Below, in pieces: positions 36,024-43,131 of a stretch of 64,000 nucleotides of DNA. The DNA comes from Archaeoglobus sulfaticallidus PM70-1 (GTDB taxonomy: Archaea; Halobacteriota; Archaeoglobi; Archaeoglobales; Archaeoglobaceae). The notes under the pieces were generated by a model. The model was not told where the DNA came from, did not search any database, and saw only the letters and a program-made list of their open reading frames with translations. Location of the stretch: contig NC_021169.1 of NCBI RefSeq assembly GCF_000385565.1, positions 1,408,571 through 1,472,570 of the forward strand, written 5' to 3'. The translations under genes and the position numbers were made by a program. Position 1 is the stretch's first letter, and every line of letters begins with the position of its first letter.

Positions 36024-36362
36024 ATGCCGAGGAAAAAAGAGGGTTTGTTTGATTATCTGGATGAAGCAAATGTTTGGATTTTGAAGAATTTAAAAAACAA
36101 AAAACTAATTTATACTGAATTAATGAAGAACTCCCTAGTCTCTTCTGGAGCCTTTAGTACGAGAATTAACCAGTTAATCAATTTACGCTTGGTAAAAGTG
36201 GAATATGATCAGGAGAAGAGGCGTCCCTTTTATTCCTTAACAGACACTGGTAAACGCATTTTAGAACTGCTTGAGGAAATCGAAAGAGTTCATAGGAAGG
36301 TGGGATTGGGGGAATATAGGGAGTTGAAGGAGATGGAAAAGGATTTGAAGGATATCATGTGA
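36024..36362 (+). CDS. Winged-helix transcriptional regulator
   Basis: 112 residues. A winged helix-turn-helix of the MarR/HxlR/PadR-like class: YTELMKNSLVSSGAFSTRIN (helices 2-3, recognition), then LINLRLVKVEYDQEKRRPFY (wing) and SLTDTGKRILELLEEIERVH. It is followed by a charged C-terminal helix that may dimerise. It stands alone among decayed toxin-antitoxin genes. Its target is unknown. Confidence 0.8.
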   Translation: MPRKKEGLFDYLDEANVWILKNLKNKKLIYTELMKNSLVSSGAFSTRINQLINLRLVKVEYDQEKRRPFYSLTDTGKRILELLEEIERVHRKVGLGEYRELKEMEKDLKDIM

Positions 36363-36366
36363 GTGA

Positions 36367-36557
36367 AAGGGATTTAGGTTGTATGTCGTCCTTATTCCTT
36401 CCCTGCCCGGATGCGTATCTCAGGGAGAGACAAGAGAAGATGCTTAGAGAATATCAAGGAAGCTATTGAAGTTTACCTCGATATTGACAATGCTGAAATA
36501 GAAGCCGAAATCAGGGGCAAGAAAGCTGAGGTCGTCGAATTACTCAATTACATTTAA
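36367..36557 (+). pseudogene. HicB-type antitoxin, frameshifted and start-less
   Basis: Frame 1 reads FRLYVVLIPSLPGCVSQGET then REDA-stop; this is the HicB signature (PxLPGCxSQGET). The next frame continues NIKEAIEVYLDIDNAEIEAE and IRGKKAEVVELLNYI-stop at 36557, exactly what should follow. A frame change around 36440-36450 separates the two halves. No ATG or GTG precedes the first half; TGA is three bases upstream of its first codon. Confidence 0.78.
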
Positions 36558-36597
36558 TTAACCCTCTTTTTACTGGTTTTATTACTGGTGCTTGGCA

Positions 36598-36672
36598 TTG
36601 AAGTTGCCTGTAGTGTCGGGAGAAGATACGATCAAAGCCCTGCACAGAGTTGACTTCAGACTCGTGAGGCAC
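36598..36672 (+). pseudogene. HicA-type mRNA interferase, N-terminal remnant
   Basis: TTG-initiated LKLPVVSGEDTIKALHRVDF followed by RLVRH matches the HicA N-terminus (KLPxxSGxExIKALxKxGF-xxVRQ). The diagnostic GSH block that should follow is missing; the frame instead reads unrelated sequence. It lies 40 bp after the HicB remnant, so together they are a dead hicBA module. Confidence 0.7.
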
Positions 36673-36857
36673 GTATTTTCTCAAGGCCTCTACAAGCATA
36701 ACGGAATAAATATTCAGCCCCTTTTGCATCCTTCCCCAGCTTTTTTGTCTATTTCAAGAAATTTGTGATAGAGATGGTATATAAAGTTTGAAAAAATGGG
36801 GGGTGTGAATTACCAGCGGGTCGAAATTAATAATTACTTATTCTGACAATTAATGAC

Positions 36858-37178
36858 ATGCCTAAATCTAGACGCAGCCTCCTCAAACAAACGGAGCATG
36901 ATGAGGCCGTAAAGAAGTTAGCTTCTAGATACAGAAGGCAGCATCCAAGCGCCACAGTTTATGCAGATGCGTCGGGATTTCTTAAACCCAGGATGATTGG
37001 AAGTCATAGGCCAGACATAATTGTTGTCTTCCGAAATGGTAGAGGGAGAATTATTGAAATCGAGACAGAAGATACGATCAACACTGAGCATGCAAGAGCT
37101 CAGGCTAGAAGTTTTAGAGGATACGCAAACCTCAAAGGGTTCAGGTTTGATGTTTTTTTGGCTGAAAACATTGTTTAA
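36858..37178 (+). CDS. Small PD-(D/E)XK-nuclease-like protein
   Basis: 106 residues. The core GSHRPDIIVVFRNGRGRIIE followed by IETEDTINTEHARAQARSFR resembles a restriction-endonuclease fold: Asp53 in PD, acidic Glu67/Glu69 on the next strand, and a Gln82-bearing helix. The third position is E-x-E instead of E-x-K, as in some divergent nucleases, so activity is uncertain. The N-terminus is basic and DNA-binding in character (MPKSRRSLLKQTEHDEAVKK). An intact gene inside a decayed neighbourhood. Confidence 0.6.
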   Translation: MPKSRRSLLKQTEHDEAVKKLASRYRRQHPSATVYADASGFLKPRMIGSHRPDIIVVFRNGRGRIIEIETEDTINTEHARAQARSFRGYANLKGFRFDVFLAENIV

Positions 37179-37186
37179 TTTATTTT

Positions 37187-37456
37187 TTATTGGATGCCCA
37201 TCCACTTGGCAATCCTCTCCTTTATTTCTCTCCTCTCCACTTCTTCTAATTGAAATCATTCCTCAAACTTCTTTGCATCTCACGACCTTATTTGAAACTC
37301 AAATTCTTCGTCTTCTCCCTTAACTCTTCAACAGAATTCTCCAGCTCTTTTGGTAATATCCTGTAATTATATGGGAAACTCTTCATCAGTAAGCTCTTTC
37401 TCAAGTATCTTCGAAGACTTGACCGTTACCTCCTTTTTATCGATATGATTCCCCAT
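37187..37456 (-). pseudogene. Unidentified small gene, frameshifted remnant
   Basis: From an ATG at 37456 the minus strand reads MGNHIDKKEVTVKSSKILEK then ELTDEEFP. With a frame change it continues as YNYRILPKELENSVEELREK, then KTKNLSFK-stop. A third frame ends QLEEVERREIKERIAKWMGI-Q-stop at 37187. Each block is protein-like and charged, as expected of a small regulatory or antitoxin-type protein. The family is not recognised. The remaining 37457-37581 is empty. Confidence 0.45.
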
Positions 37457-37581
37457 CACGGATGATTTCGGCAATTTTTTTGAAATGAAACTTTACTGGA
37501 TAGTGCAAGGGATTTCTCAATAAAGGCAAAGCTGAATGCAGCAAGAATAAAGTAATATACTATTTGAGCATACATTAAACT

Positions 37582-37818
37582 ATGCCAGTGGAAATCAACC
37601 CGGAAATTTCCGGGGGGAAGCCCGTGATAAAGGGAACCCGCATAACAGTTGAATTCATCCTCGAACTTCTCGCTAACGGCTGGAGCTACGAGGAAATTCT
37701 TGAAAATTATCCTCAGCTTAAGAAAGAAGATATTCTCGAGGCTATAAGCTACGCTGTGAATGTTCTAAAAGAGGAGAGAATTTATTTTATGCCAAAGAAG
37801 TATGAAGTTCATAGCTGA
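37582..37818 (+). CDS. DUF433-family antitoxin
   Basis: 78 residues. The DUF433 signature is complete: EINPEISGGKPVIKGTRITV, EFILELLANGWSYEEILENY, then PQLKKEDILEAISYA. DUF433 proteins are winged-helix antitoxins (VapB-like) that pair with DUF5615 PIN-like toxins. The toxin gene overlaps by 17 bp, as is standard, but is broken. This antitoxin is therefore intact but probably has no target here. Confidence 0.88.
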   Translation: MPVEINPEISGGKPVIKGTRITVEFILELLANGWSYEEILENYPQLKKEDILEAISYAVNVLKEERIYFMPKKYEVHS

Positions 37819-38167
37819 CGAAAACATTCCGAGGTCGTTGAAAGACTTAAAAAAGAGGAAATAAACATAGACTCAATCATAAGCGTGCAGCCAGGGCTTA
37901 AAGATGAGGAAATTGTTAGAATCTCAGAGAGGGGAAAAAGCAGTTATAATAACCTTCGATAAAGATTTTGGAGATTTAATTTTCAGGAAGTCTTTGAAGC
38001 CCTTTGGAGTCATTCTTCTTAGGGTACCTCCAAAATCAGTTGATTACATCACTGAATTTCTCAAATGGCTTTTAATCGAATCAAAAATAGAGTTTGAAGG
38101 GAAGCTCGTTGTTGTCAGGGAGGACAAGATAAGAGAGGTAAGGATAAGCGGGATAACTTCGAAATGA
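37802..38167 (+). pseudogene. DUF5615 PIN-like toxin with two frameshifts
   Basis: The ATG at 37802 opens MKFIADENIPRS, the acidic N-terminal PIN-like motif, then runs to a premature TAA. A shifted frame gives VVERLKKEEINIDSIISVQP then GLKDEEIVRISERGK. A second shift near 37940 gives AVIITFDKDFGDLIFRKSLK, PFGVILLRVPPKSVDYITEF and the rest to 38167. The spliced protein would be ~120 residues with the DEN and TFDKDFGDL catalytic motifs. The toxin has been inactivated while its DUF433 antitoxin stays intact. Confidence 0.85.
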
Positions 38168-38176
38168 GAATCTTTC

Positions 38177-38524
38177 TCATCCCGTTTCTGAAGGAGTTGC
38201 TTCCTCATTAACCTCAGCTTCAGCATTCCTGCCATTTCCGTTAAATTTCTGTCTCCTCACGACCTTAACTTCAATACCATCCCTGCTCCACACTATTTTC
38301 TTTACAGCCTTAAACATCGCTTCAATATGCTTGCATGCATAACCGATCTCTTCCGAATGTTTTGCATAGTCAGGACAGGAGCAGATCCACTTGTAACCAA
38401 CCCACTTGACAACATACTGCTTTGGCTATCCAAAGGTTGAATTCAACGACAAAACGCTGAATTCAGTCTCGTTAATCCTGTACACAACCATTGTGAACTT
38501 CTTTTCTTCATGTCTCGCTGTCAT
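38177..38524 (-). pseudogene. SWIM zinc-finger protein interrupted by an in-frame TAG
   Basis: From the ATG at 38524 one frame reads MTARHEEKKFTMVVYRINET ... LSLNSTFG, TAG (38426-38428), then PKQYVVKWVGYKWICSCPDY, AKHSEEIGYACKHIEAMFKA and on to a stop at 38177. C-x-C ... C-x-H is the SWIM zinc-binding motif found in transposase-linked and DNA/protein-binding proteins. Apart from the single amber codon the frame is intact across ~115 codons. Most simply it is a nonsense-mutation pseudogene; the C-terminal half could restart only poorly. Confidence 0.72.
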
Positions 38525-38629
38525 CTTCAAGTCTCCCGAACAACTCTTACAATTCCGCATCTGGAAACACTACATAACTTCAATGGCTTTCCCTGCTGTA
38601 CATGCACAATCAACCAGTTCAAATGCTTA

Positions 38630-38648
38630 GCGGCTTTTGCAAAGCCGC
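38630..38648. repeat. Perfect 8-bp inverted repeat
   Basis: GCGGCTTT-TGC-AAAGCCGC forms a strong GC-rich hairpin without a following T-run. It lies between the SWIM pseudogene and the truncated nuclease-like gene. It is similar in style to IS200/IS605 end hairpins, but no TTCAC-type end follows, so its origin is open. Confidence 0.4.
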
Positions 38649-38719
38649 CTACTGGGGTGGGCGGATTGCGAATAATCAAAAATGACAAAAATTATAATGA
38701 AGAAAACTCAGATCAAACC

Positions 38720-39070
38720 ATGTTATCTGAACTAATGAACAAATTAATAAACATAAACAAAAAAACCTGTGATCTGATCTGGAATCTTCCAGATGTGGTT
38801 TCAAGACCGGCAATGGATTATCCAAAGCTCATCATCCCTCACAGAAGAGATAGGGATCAGAGAATAAGCGAGCAAGAGGCAAGATTCGTTTATTGCAGTG
38901 TTCTAAACAACTCTGATTTCTTTTATTCAATCGAGACACCAACCGAAAGGAGATATGGAGAGGGTAAAAGAAGCGCCACTTCAATGCTTTTTAATTCAAA
39001 AAGAGTGTTACGCGACTTTGCTGATTACAATCTTCACACCGTCAACTTCTGGAATTTGAAAGCTCCTTGA
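38720..39070 (+). pseudogene. Truncated protein with nuclease-like N-terminal part
   Basis: 116 residues from the ATG at 38720 (the frame is open further upstream without a good start). The segment DQRISEQEARFVYCSVLNNS followed by DFFYSIETPTERRYG resembles the beginning of larger proteins with a restriction-endonuclease-like core. The expected continuation is missing, and the last ~20 residues are encoded in sequence that overlaps the 3' end of the convergent hicB. The most likely explanation is truncation where the hicB cassette joined. Confidence 0.4.
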
Positions 39071-39250
39071 GACTCTTATCAAAATCCACTCTTCAAGTAC
39101 TTCTTCCAGCTCTTTTTTGCATTCTTCAAGAGAGTCTGCGTAGGCATAAACGCCATTCAATCCAGGAATTTCCCCATAGAACACCTGACTTTCAGGTAGG
39201 AACTCATACCTCGCCTTTTTCATGGCCGCTTCAATGTATTCTCTTATCAC
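39008..39250 (-). CDS. Orphan HicB-family antitoxin
   Basis: 80 residues from a GTG at 39250. The sequence IREYIEAAMKKARYEFLPES, QVFYGEIPGLNGVYAYADSL then EECKKELEEVLEEWILIRVS is a complete archaeal HicB (partial RNase-H fold; xGEIPxLxGVxAxAxTLEEC). Normally a hicA toxin gene lies adjacent. Neither side has an intact one, so it may be an orphan or protect against a hicA elsewhere. Confidence 0.82.
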   Translation of the reverse strand: MIREYIEAAMKKARYEFLPESQVFYGEIPGLNGVYAYADSLEECKKELEEVLEEWILIRVSRSFQIPEVDGVKIVISKVA

Positions 39251-39537
39251 ACCAACCCCCACTAACAATTCAAACCACCCCCCAAATTAATCTTTCTACT
39301 CCTGCAAACCTACAAAAATGGCAGAAGTTTACGCTCCAAAAATTCACCTCGCAAGGGGCACACCTTCATAACCTTCTCCCAGCTTTTCTCGAAACCTTTG
39401 TAAGATATTCTATTTAAGGTGTTAGCAAACCACCACCTCAGTCTAAATTCTAACGACTCTAAACCAAAAACTAATATCCTTGAATCCCAATCGTATCAGG
39501 ATTGCGAGCATAAGTACATTAGCATATACAAATTTAG

Positions 39538-39732
39538 CTACAGATCTCTCAGTAATCTGTGTATTTTGTCCATAAACAGCCCACATTTCCCTAATTTAAA
39601 GAGGTCCTTCACTTCCGATCTCTTTGATTTTAACTCATTTTCTCTTTTCAAATAATCAACAAGAATTTTCAACTCTTTCTTCAACCTTTCGTTATAGTCG
39701 ATAGCTCTCCACTTGTCCAAATCTACGTTCAT
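39538..39732 (-). CDS. Small hypothetical protein next to tRNA-Leu
   Basis: 64 residues if started at the ATG at 39732. Highly charged and helical: NERLKKELKILVDYLKRENE followed by LKSKRSEVKDLFKLGKCGLF. No RBS is clear, and the frame runs upstream into the tRNA gene, so the start is uncertain. It could be a tail of a larger lost gene. The 39271-39537 stretch holds no gene I can support. Confidence 0.35.
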   Translation of the reverse strand: MNVDLDKWRAIDYNERLKKELKILVDYLKRENELKSKRSEVKDLFKLGKCGLFMDKIHRLLRDL

Positions 39733-39803
39733 CAGAGAATTCGTTCCCTCGTTGCTATTTAAGCCATTAAACTTTGTTCCCGTGCATTTAACAAGAGAAT
39801 TCA

Positions 39804-39902
39804 TGCGGGGGGAGGGATTTGAACCCTCGGACCCCTTCGGGAGTGGATGTCCCACCAAAGGCCTTGAGTCCACCGCCTTTGGCCTGGCTCGGCAACCCCC
39901 GC
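39804..39902 (-). tRNA. tRNA-Leu (CAA) with a ~14-nt intron
   Basis: Acceptor GCGGGGG/CCCCCGC with discriminator A at 39804, D arm GCCGAGCC..., long variable arm (TCCCGAAGGGG) typical of tRNA-Leu, and T arm GAGGG-TTCAAAT-CCCTC. The anticodon arm GTGGA-CTCAAG is separated from A-TCCAC by GCCTTTGGTGGGAC (about 39849-39862). Removing this restores the canonical loop CTCAAGA (anticodon CAA). Introns in tRNA-Leu at this site (37/38) are known in Archaeoglobus. The accessory island abuts its 3' end. Confidence 0.93.
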
Positions 39903-40068
39903 ATTCCTACCCTATGTATGGATCAGGGAATTTTAAGGTTTTGGTTTACTTGGTTATTGGCGAGGAGGTCATGCTTTAGGCGATAGGGCTTAGATCAAAT
40001 TGCACCGATGTCTGGAAGAAGAAAATTATAAATATTTTCTCCATAATCTCTCTCAAACGGTGATGCTC

Positions 40069-40803
40069 ATGGTTGATGTCGTGCTAAACGGTGAGATTTT
40101 AAAGACAGTTTCAAAAGCGATGGTCTCTCTTGTGAGCGAGGCGAGATTCCACTTCAAGGAAGAGGGACTTCATTCGAGGGCAGTGGATCCGGCGAATGTG
40201 GCTATGGTTATAGTTGATGTACCGTCATCATCGTTCATCAAGTACGAATCTGAGGGGGATTTCGTTGCAGGAGTAGATGTTAACAGGATATTCGACATAT
40301 CCAAGTCAATAAAGAATGATGATGTAGTTGAAATGACAATAAATGAGGAATCTTTTATAGTCAAATTCGGTAGTGTTAAGTACTCGGTATCTCTCATCGA
40401 CCCATCAGCGATAAGGAAGGAGCCCAGAATACCTCAGATCGATCTACCAGCCAAAATCGTAATGGATGCAGGAGAGTTCAAGAAAGCGATAGTGGCTGCC
40501 GATAAGATAAGCGATCATGTTGTCTTCAGGACGAACGAGGAGGGCTTTTTCATCGAGGCGGAGGGAGATGTTGACAGGATAACCTTCAGCCTGTCGGATG
40601 CCGAACTGGCTGAGTTCAACAGGCAGGAAGCCAAGAGCATGTTCTCTCTTGAATATTTAAAGGAGTTTGTTAAAATAGCCTCTTCTGGAGATGTTCTCAC
40701 GATAAGACTCGGAAATGACTATCCTGTCAGGATGGTCTTCGAGGTTGCTGGCGGAAAAGTCAGAGTGGAGTACATTCTGGCGCCAAGAATCGAGGCTGAA
40801 TAG
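40069..40803 (+). CDS. pcn: DNA polymerase sliding clamp (PCNA)
   Basis: 244 residues from the ATG at 40069 (CGGTGATG upstream). Two PCNA domains: MVDVVLNGEILKTVSKAMVS with FKEEGLHSRAVDPANVAMVI in the first, an interdomain connector around DPSAIRKEPRIPQIDLPAKI, and a C-terminal VEYILAPRIEAE tail for PIP-box partners. A homotrimeric ring that tethers polymerases, FEN1 and DNA ligase (lig is at 53883 in this window). First gene of pcn-priL-pelA. Confidence 0.96.
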   Translation: MVDVVLNGEILKTVSKAMVSLVSEARFHFKEEGLHSRAVDPANVAMVIVDVPSSSFIKYESEGDFVAGVDVNRIFDISKSIKNDDVVEMTINEESFIVKFGSVKYSVSLIDPSAIRKEPRIPQIDLPAKIVMDAGEFKKAIVAADKISDHVVFRTNEEGFFIEAEGDVDRITFSLSDAELAEFNRQEAKSMFSLEYLKEFVKIASSGDVLTIRLGNDYPVRMVFEVAGGKVRVEYILAPRIEAE

Positions 40804-40812
40804 TATTAAGCC

Positions 40813-42030
40813 ATGGAAAAAAGAGATTTTTTACCCATTTTATCCTTAATCTCCAAGTATCCCTTTCTGAGGATTTCTGGAATATTTCTTAACTCGCAGT
40901 TTGGCAGCATCGAGGAGATAATGGACAAAGCCAGGGACAGCATACTGATTCAGGAAGCTTTCAGTAAGGGGAAAGAGATCGTTAAAGCCATCCTGAAGGA
41001 TTCCAGAGTTGAATTTGAGTCCTCAGAAGCTAACCTCCTCTGCACATCATGTGACATAAGATGCTACTGTGAGAAGTTTTTAACACCTTACTGCCACGAG
41101 TGTGCTGAATGCTTCAGGAATTGCAGAATTTCAATTGGGGAGGAATATTATAGAGAGAGTCTGAGCAAGGCAAAGGAGTCTGTTCTGAGCTACCTTTATT
41201 CGAGAATACTTGTTTCCCATCTTGAAACCTGGGCTATCAGGAAGTTTGCTGTAAAAAGTGCTGAAATCTATCACAGATTTCTGGTAGAAGAGGGGAGCGA
41301 TGTGCTTGACTTCATAACCTCAGACCTTGGAATAAAAAAGAAGGTCAAAAACGGGAATTATTACATTCATGTTTCGGATTATCTCAGAGCCTCGGTAAAA
41401 ATAAGGGCTAAAGATTGGAGGTTAATCAACAGAAAGCTCGTTAAAGGGTTTGTTGCCGTAACGAGAAAGGATTTGGAGAGGGTTGTTGAGGAGTGTCTGA
41501 GGGAGAAGCTTGCGGAAAGGCTGAGTATAGATATCACCAAATATGATTTTTTGATTGAGGATGTATCGGAGTTAAAATCTGTGTCTGAGAGGTTGAGAAC
41601 AAAGCTTCCGAAATTGAGCCTGAAGAGCGTGGATGTGGGCAAATTCCCACCCTGTATGAGGAGAATCCTTTCTGATTTGCAGGCTGGAGCCAACCTCCCA
41701 CATACTGCAAGATTCGCTTTGACAGCATTTCTGCTGAACATAGGAATGGATGTTGATGAAATAATTTCTCTCTATAAGACCTCTCCAGACTTTGATGAGG
41801 AAAAGACGAGGTATCAGGTTGAGCATATAGCCGGAGCTAAGGGGACTGAATACGATGCTCCCTCATGCGATACCATGAAGACTTACCACAACTGTTACAA
41901 AGACGAGACTTGTAGGAATATTTATCATCCGATACAGTACATCGAGAGGAGATTGAAAGATGAAAGTGGTAGAAGAGAACATAAAGGGAGAGAAAGGAGA
42001 GATAAAGCTAATCCCCGAAAATCTCGATGA
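40813..42030 (+). CDS. priL: DNA primase large subunit with extra cysteine module
   Basis: 405 residues. The C-terminal domain has the primase [4Fe-4S] cysteines: KFPPCMRRILSDLQAGANLP, ...YDAPSCDTMKTYHNC and DETC, with HTARFALTAFLLNIGM between. It partners PriS to make RNA/DNA primers. Unusually, residues 77-104 hold eight cysteines (C77-x2-C80-x3-C84-x-C86-x7-C94-x2-C97-x2-C100-x3-C104), predicting an additional zinc or Fe-S site in the N-terminal domain. The last ~23 residues are encoded inside the overlap with pelA and look like a charged extension. Confidence 0.93.
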   Translation: MEKRDFLPILSLISKYPFLRISGIFLNSQFGSIEEIMDKARDSILIQEAFSKGKEIVKAILKDSRVEFESSEANLLCTSCDIRCYCEKFLTPYCHECAECFRNCRISIGEEYYRESLSKAKESVLSYLYSRILVSHLETWAIRKFAVKSAEIYHRFLVEEGSDVLDFITSDLGIKKKVKNGNYYIHVSDYLRASVKIRAKDWRLINRKLVKGFVAVTRKDLERVVEECLREKLAERLSIDITKYDFLIEDVSELKSVSERLRTKLPKLSLKSVDVGKFPPCMRRILSDLQAGANLPHTARFALTAFLLNIGMDVDEIISLYKTSPDFDEEKTRYQVEHIAGAKGTEYDAPSCDTMKTYHNCYKDETCRNIYHPIQYIERRLKDESGRREHKGRERRDKANPRKSR

Positions 42031-42994
42031 TCTCTGGCACCTCAAGTTCATAATTGAGCCTGGAGATATCGTTTTCGCCCTGACAAAGAGAGTTAGTGAG
42101 AGCAGCGATAAGCTGAGGAGTGACAAGGAGAAGATAACCGTAAGGATAGGAATAGAGGTAGAGAAGGTTGAGTTTCAGAAGTTCTCAAACAGGCTCAGGG
42201 TTAGCGGGAAAATAGTTGCTGGTGTTGAGGATTCCGGTCATCACACGATTAACATCTCCGTGAACAAGGAGATAAGCATAATCAAAGAGCGATGGAAAAA
42301 GGAGCAGATTGAAAGAATAAAGAAAGCAATCGAAGCCTCACAGAGGCCCGAGGTTATAGTGATAACCATCGAAGAGGGATCAGCGGTCATAGGGGTTCTC
42401 AGAGAGTGGGGAATTGAGGAGATTGCAACGATAAACAGGAGCTATGGAAAAGGGGAAGGAAACTACAGAAGCGAGTTCTTCGCTGAAATTTTGAATCTGA
42501 TAAGGAACATCGAGTTCAGGTATGGGGTTGTTGCTGGCCCCGGATTCACAAAGGATGATTTCCTGAAATTTTTGAAAGATAGAGAGCCAGAGATTGCGAA
42601 GGTTATGGTGAAAGCAGATGCTTCATCCATCGGTGTTAGGGGATTCATCGAGGTTCTGAGGAGGGGGGTTATAGACAGGATAGTCGGTGAGCTAAGGTTG
42701 AGTCTCGAGGCAGAGTACATGGAAAGGCTTCTGGCCGAGATATCCAGGGACGGAAAGGCCGTGTACGGGAAGGATGAGGTTGAGAAGGCCATGAATTATG
42801 GGGCGGTTGAGGTTCTGCTCATAGTTGACGACTACATGCTGAAGGAAAGGGAGAACTGGGATGTAGATGGGCTGATGAGGGCTGTAGAGGATTCAGGAGG
42901 TAAGGTTGTTATCCTCAGCTCGGAGTTCGAGCCGGGTAAACAGCTGGTGTCCCTTGGGGGAATCGCAGCATTGTTGAGGTTTCAGATTCAGTGA
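41960..42994 (+). CDS. pelA: Pelota (mRNA surveillance/ribosome rescue, Dom34)
   Basis: 344 residues. The N-terminus GEIKLIPENLDDLWHLKFII and the eRF1-like central and C-terminal domains (VIVITIEEGSAVIGVLREWG, VAGPGFTKDDFLKFL, KAVYGKDEVEKAMNYGAVEV) are those of archaeal pelota. With aEF1A and ABCE1 it splits stalled ribosomes. There is no eRF1 GGQ motif. Its start lies 71 bp inside priL in another frame, and its N-terminus matches the family there, so the overlap is genuine. Confidence 0.96.
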   Translation: MKVVEENIKGEKGEIKLIPENLDDLWHLKFIIEPGDIVFALTKRVSESSDKLRSDKEKITVRIGIEVEKVEFQKFSNRLRVSGKIVAGVEDSGHHTINISVNKEISIIKERWKKEQIERIKKAIEASQRPEVIVITIEEGSAVIGVLREWGIEEIATINRSYGKGEGNYRSEFFAEILNLIRNIEFRYGVVAGPGFTKDDFLKFLKDREPEIAKVMVKADASSIGVRGFIEVLRRGVIDRIVGELRLSLEAEYMERLLAEISRDGKAVYGKDEVEKAMNYGAVEVLLIVDDYMLKERENWDVDGLMRAVEDSGGKVVILSSEFEPGKQLVSLGGIAALLRFQIQ

Positions 42995-43131
42995 AGGTTC
43001 TGAATCTTGAGCTGTCCAGCATGAGCCCAATCTCGAATCAACTTCTGCAAACACCAAAATTTTAATATTCCAACAATCCTTAGCGAATTATACTTCTCCA
43101 ATTAGTGCTTACAACTTATGAGGGTGAAAAA

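Noticed and set aside
38426-38428. TAG as pyrrolysine codon in the SWIM gene
   Set aside because: No pylS/pylT or pyrrolysine biosynthesis gene in the window, TAG is used as an ordinary stop by several genes here, and the neighbourhood is full of pseudogenes.
39271-39537. Possible hicA upstream of the orphan hicB
   Set aside because: A MKVCPLRGEF-like string is visible on the minus strand, but the rest of HicA (GF...RQxGSH) cannot be recovered in any frame.
39713-39979. Plus-strand frame of 88 codons across tRNA-Leu
   Set aside because: It reads straight through the tRNA gene on the opposite strand, with no RBS or family features.
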